A stretch of DNA of 64,000 bases. Origin: an uncultured Eubacteriales bacterium (GTDB lineage Bacteria; Bacillota; Clostridia; Oscillospirales; Oscillospiraceae). The position numbers and the translations under genes are program-made. The stretch is taken from positions 1-64,000 of the forward strand of contig CABRZL010000002.1 in NCBI GenBank assembly GCA_902475435.1. Direction: 5' to 3'. Below are positions 60,648 to 64,000 of this stretch, one piece after another. Position 1 is the first letter of the stretch, and every line of letters begins with the position of its first letter. Under the pieces are notes generated by a model. It did not search any database. It saw only the letters and a list, made by a program, of their open reading frames with translations, and was not told the origin of the DNA.

Positions 60648-61633
60648 AAAGGGTCAGTATGATCGTGCCGGTGTACAATGTGGCGTCATATCTTCCAGCC
60701 ATGGCAGAGTCGTTGCTGAATCAGGATTGGGAAAATCTTCAGATCCTCTTTAGCGACGATGGGTCTACAGATGGATCGGCCCAAATTCTTGCAGAACTGG
60801 CGGACCGGGATCCCCGTATTACCGTGATTGCGGAGAAAAACGGTGGCGTTTCCGCTGCGCGGAATCGAGCGCTTTTGCAGGCGGACGGGGATTACATTGG
60901 ATTTGCAGATGCAGATGACATGTTAAAACCGGGATATATCCGGACGTTGGTGGAAGCGCTGATGGAAACCGATGCGGATATGGCCTGCTGTGGGTTTGAC
61001 CGGATCTATGAGAAGACCGGAAAATCTGATTTTTTGCCTACAGGCAGCCGGAAACAAGAGATTGCGGATCGAGACGGCATGGCAAGATGGCTGCTGCGTC
61101 CGGATGGCTACACCACAGTGGTGTGGAACAAGATGTTTCGGCGGGAAGCGCTGATGGATTCCCGCGGAACATGGCTTCGATTTGATGAGACGCTTCACAT
61201 TGTGGAGGACGGGGAATATATTTTCCGAAGCAATGTAAAAAAGGCGGTGTTTCTTCCCGATCGGCTGTATCGTTATTTTGTGCGCAATAGTGGTGCGATG
61301 TATGGAAAATTGACGGAGCGGAAACTGACGGAGTTAAAGGCAAGAAAGAAAATTGTGGCGCTGACAGAGGACTTTGCACCGGACGTACGGGAACTTGCAA
61401 AGATGAAGTATCAGAAGGGCGTTCGGGACCTGCTGTTCCATGGGGTGATCAGCGGCAGTGGAACGGAGATAAAACATCTTCGGCCGGAATTGCAGGTCTA
61501 TGCAAAGGCGTTGTTTGCGTCGCCTGCACTTTCACGCAAGGAAAAATTGAAATATCATATATACCGCCCAATCATTCAGATGAACCTCCGGCATGTCGGC
61601 GCGTTTCTGATGGACAAGTTCAGCGGACACTGA
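60644..61633 (+). CDS. Family 2 glycosyltransferase
   Basis: 329-aa GT-A fold transferase: MIVPVYNVASYLPAMAESLL (about 5-24), the DDGSTDGS loop, GVSAARN and the metal-binding DADD (about 89-92). It adds a sugar to the growing repeat unit at the cytoplasmic membrane face. No membrane segment is seen. The acceptor and donor are unknown. Confidence 0.92.
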   Translation: MKRVSMIVPVYNVASYLPAMAESLLNQDWENLQILFSDDGSTDGSAQILAELADRDPRITVIAEKNGGVSAARNRALLQADGDYIGFADADDMLKPGYIRTLVEALMETDADMACCGFDRIYEKTGKSDFLPTGSRKQEIADRDGMARWLLRPDGYTTVVWNKMFRREALMDSRGTWLRFDETLHIVEDGEYIFRSNVKKAVFLPDRLYRYFVRNSGAMYGKLTERKLTELKARKKIVALTEDFAPDVRELAKMKYQKGVRDLLFHGVISGSGTEIKHLRPELQVYAKALFASPALSRKEKLKYHIYRPIIQMNLRHVGAFLMDKFSGH

Positions 61634-61651
61634 CAGAAGGAGTTTCAGCTT

Positions 61652-62854
61652 ATGAATCCGAAAGTTCTGCGGCAGTGGATGTACTATTTGCTGCTGTTTC
61701 CATATTTTAAACCAGCTATTCTAGGTGTGATGGAGGGTACGGATCTGCTGGAAACAATCTTCGATTTCTGGCGTCTTGCCGCAGCTGGTGTGGTTTGTGT
61801 CCTGTATCTGCTGCAAATGGTGAAGAAGAAGCGACGCCCTTCGTCGGTGCTGATATGGCTTTGCGTCTATCTGGGATTTATTGCGTTGGCGACGCTGCTT
61901 CGGGAGGATAATCTCTGGAGCTTAATCAACTATGTGATGACCATTGTCACCTTTTGTATGCTGGTGGAACTCAGCGTTCGAGAAGATCCGCGTATGACTC
62001 TGGATATGTTGGTCATGCCGCTGACGGTGCTGGTTTTGGCGAATTTTGTCCTGCTCTGTATATTCCCGGGAGGGCTGTGCAGCGGCGGCACCTATAATTA
62101 CAAGTACAATTTTCTTGGAATTGATAACTTCTTAGCGCCGATTCTGGTTCCGTATATGTTTCTCACGGTGCTGCGTTCCTCGATGATCCACGGAAAGATC
62201 AACTGGTTTGCCTATGGAATGGTTGCCGTGGCATCCCTGAGCCTGTTGCTGGTGTGGTCTGCGACCGGATTGATGGGACTGGCGGTGGCGCTGATTTTCC
62301 TGCTGTTTTTCTATGAGCGGCGGTTTCAGACGATCTTTAATTTTACAGCCTCCTTTGGCGTGGGGGCGGCAATGTTTTTTTCCATTGTCCTGTTCCGGCT
62401 TCAGAATTTCTTTGCGTTCTTTATTGAGGGCGTGCTCCATAAGGGGCTTAGCTTTACCGGACGCACGGATATTTGGGACAAGGCCATACAGCTGTTTTTG
62501 GAATCTCCCTTTTTGGGCTATGGGATTGCTCAGTCTGGGAAGGTCTACCGATTGTCGAAGAATAAGTATTATCATGCCCACAACGTGTTTCTGGAAATTC
62601 TGGTGGAAGGCGGAGTCTTTTCGCTGATTGCGTTTCTTCTGATGCTGGCTCAGGCGGGAAAGCAGCTTTTGATCTATCGAAAACATCCCTATGCCTGCCT
62701 GATTTCCGCGGCGTTGCTGTCTGTAGCGGTAATGACTACCATGGAACCGTTCCTCGACAGCAATGGGCTGCTGATCTACGCGATGGTGTTTTTGGGATAT
62801 TATGTAGGGAACCTGATTTATGAAAAAGATGTGCCCCCGGCAGGGGCGCGCTGA
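61652..62854 (+). CDS. O-antigen ligase/polymerase-like membrane protein (Wzy)
   Basis: 400-aa membrane protein with about ten helices and one large extracytoplasmic loop. GRTDIWDKAIQLFLESPFLGYG and the HNVFLEILVEGG motif (about 310-321) are the Wzy_C/O-antigen ligase signature. It should polymerise the lipid-linked repeat units outside. AAGGAG precedes the ATG. Confidence 0.88.
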   Translation: MNPKVLRQWMYYLLLFPYFKPAILGVMEGTDLLETIFDFWRLAAAGVVCVLYLLQMVKKKRRPSSVLIWLCVYLGFIALATLLREDNLWSLINYVMTIVTFCMLVELSVREDPRMTLDMLVMPLTVLVLANFVLLCIFPGGLCSGGTYNYKYNFLGIDNFLAPILVPYMFLTVLRSSMIHGKINWFAYGMVAVASLSLLLVWSATGLMGLAVALIFLLFFYERRFQTIFNFTASFGVGAAMFFSIVLFRLQNFFAFFIEGVLHKGLSFTGRTDIWDKAIQLFLESPFLGYGIAQSGKVYRLSKNKYYHAHNVFLEILVEGGVFSLIAFLLMLAQAGKQLLIYRKHPYACLISAALLSVAVMTTMEPFLDSNGLLIYAMVFLGYYVGNLIYEKDVPPAGAR

Positions 62855-62886
62855 TTCTTTCAATTTTTGTATTCCGGAGGTTTATC

Positions 62887-64000
62887 ATGGCCCGTACACA
62901 AAATTCTATACGCAATGTTCTCGCGGCCATGATGGGTCAGCTGGGCGGCGTACTGGTCAATTTGCTGGCCAGAGTCTTTTTTCTGCACTATCTGAATCAA
63001 ACCTATTTGGGACTCAACGGCCTGTTTACCAATGTGCTCACGATGCTTTCCCTGGTGGAATTGGGCGTAGGGCCTGCTATGGCCTATAGTCTCTATAAGC
63101 CCCTGGCTGATGGGGATGTGGAAAAGATCAAAAGCCATATGGCGTTCTACAAAAAGGCGTATATCACCATTGGCCTCGTCATTGCGGCGCTGGGACTCAT
63201 ATTTCTTCCCTTTTATACCGTGTTTATGGACGAAGTGCCGGATATTCCGCACCTCAACGTTATTTACCTGTTGTTTGTAGCCAATACGGTGGTCTCCTAT
63301 TTCTATTCCTATAAACGGAGTTTAATCGTCTGCGACCAAAAAAAGTATATTGAAACAGGAATTCACTATGGAGCCTATTTTATTTTAAATGTGGTGCAGA
63401 TCATTTTCCTGGCTGCCACCAAGAGTTATGTACTGTTTTTGGTTCTTCAGGTGATTTCCACATGGGCGGAAAACTTTATATTGGCGAGAAAGGCGGACAA
63501 GCTTTACCCGTATCTCCGGGACAAGAACGTAAAGCCCATGCCCAAAGAAGACGCGCGGGTTATTTTCCGAAATGTGGCGGCTATGAGCATGCATAAGGTG
63601 GGAGCCGTGGTGGTGAATTCCACGGATAACATCCTCATATCCAAACTCATTGGTCTTGCAACGGCGGGGTTATACAACAATTATTACACCATCATCCATC
63701 CGCTGCAAACCATCACCAATCAAATATTTGAGTCGATTGTAGCAAGTGTTGGCAATTTATCTGCTACAGTCAAGGGCGGGAATATTAAGAGATTGAAAGA
63801 GACGTTTAACGATGTGTTCTTTTTTGCCTTTTGGGTGTTTACCTTTTGCTCTGCTTGCCTGCTGAATCTGCTGCATCCGTTTATTGAGTTTCTATGGCTC
63901 CGCAATCGGGGGTGGCTGCTGGACAACGGTACGCTGATTGTGCTGGTTATCAATTTTTATCTGTACGGCATGCGTCGGCCGGTATTGACCTTCCGGGATG
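62887..64000 (+). CDS. Polysaccharide flippase (Wzx/MATE-like), partial
   Basis: The open frame runs from ATG 62887 (CGGAGG upstream) through the right edge, 371 codons visible with no stop. It is a multi-helix membrane protein starting with ARTQNSIRNVLAAMMGQLGG, and has a cytoplasmic SMHKVGAVVVNSTDNILIS segment at about 237-255, the usual core of the polysaccharide-biosynthesis flippase family. It should move the lipid-linked repeat to the outer face for Wzy. The C-terminal third or so is cut off. Confidence 0.88.
   Translation, partial: MARTQNSIRNVLAAMMGQLGGVLVNLLARVFFLHYLNQTYLGLNGLFTNVLTMLSLVELGVGPAMAYSLYKPLADGDVEKIKSHMAFYKKAYITIGLVIAALGLIFLPFYTVFMDEVPDIPHLNVIYLLFVANTVVSYFYSYKRSLIVCDQKKYIETGIHYGAYFILNVVQIIFLAATKSYVLFLVLQVISTWAENFILARKADKLYPYLRDKNVKPMPKEDARVIFRNVAAMSMHKVGAVVVNSTDNILISKLIGLATAGLYNNYYTIIHPLQTITNQIFESIVASVGNLSATVKGGNIKRLKETFNDVFFFAFWVFTFCSACLLNLLHPFIEFLWLRNRGWLLDNGTLIVLVINFYLYGMRRPVLTFRD

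Overview
The window looks like chromosomal DNA of a low-redundancy, spore-forming, anaerobic Gram-positive of the class Clostridia, most likely family Oscillospiraceae (Flavonifractor / Pseudoflavonifractor / Oscillibacter-like gut bacteria). This is inferred from strong AGGAGG ribosome binding sites, an S-layer-homology protein, a T-box leader, indirect Asn-tRNA synthesis (AspRS plus GatCAB), a K+-dependent membrane pyrophosphatase, a SpoIIQ-like protein behind a forespore-type promoter, and large clostridial Old-Yellow-Enzyme/Fe-S flavoproteins. I see no tRNA or rRNA genes, insertion sequences, prophage or CRISPR array.

Layout. 0-4 kb: a secreted VWA/SLH surface protein and an MFS transporter. 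3.7-11.1 kb (minus strand): two OYE-type flavoprotein reductases, a GNAT acetyltransferase, a cytoplasmic right-handed beta-helix protein carrying a collagen-like Gly-Gly-Pro tract, and a patatin. 11.3-19.8 kb: SpoIIQ-like M23 protein, a sodium:solute symporter, a complete BMP-type nucleoside ABC transporter with a structured leader, and a YuiD-type protein. 19.9-27.9 kb (minus): a seven-gene operon U32 - maf - mreC - mreD - mrdA(pbp2) - dnaD - dnaI joining cell elongation with replication-initiation genes. 28-32.2 kb: superoxide dismutase, a 77-aa protein, membrane pyrophosphatase, and a cell-wall amidase. 32.3-37.7 kb: T-box, an aspS-gatC fusion, gatA and gatB. 38-41.1 kb: galE, a PHP phosphoesterase, and an SDR oxidoreductase. 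41.2-47.3 kb (minus): a second beta-helix/Gly-Gly-Pro protein, an orphan solute-binding lipoprotein, a hypoxanthine-DNA glycosylase, and a fumarate-reductase-like flavoprotein. 47.4-54.8 kb: a split ThrE exporter, an unusual trigger factor with a D-aminoacylase-like hydrolase, murA, and a DUF2207 membrane protein. 55-64 kb: gtrA, tadA and a surface-polysaccharide locus (rmlA, priming sugar transferase, glf, DUF4422, licD, tagD, GT2, wzy, wzx) that runs off the right edge.

The two most notable things are (i) an Asn-tRNA supply unit in which AspRS is fused to GatC and the T-box specifier reads AAC (Asn), so the whole Asp-tRNA(Asn) to Asn-tRNA(Asn) route appears to sense its own product tRNA; and (ii) two paralogous beta-helix proteins that lack signal peptides, carry Gly-Gly-Pro tracts in different inter-rung loops, and lie among flavin reductases. 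One of them is apparently co-transcribed, through a terminator, with an OYE whose substrate-binding His pair is missing. The second set has no function that I can name.
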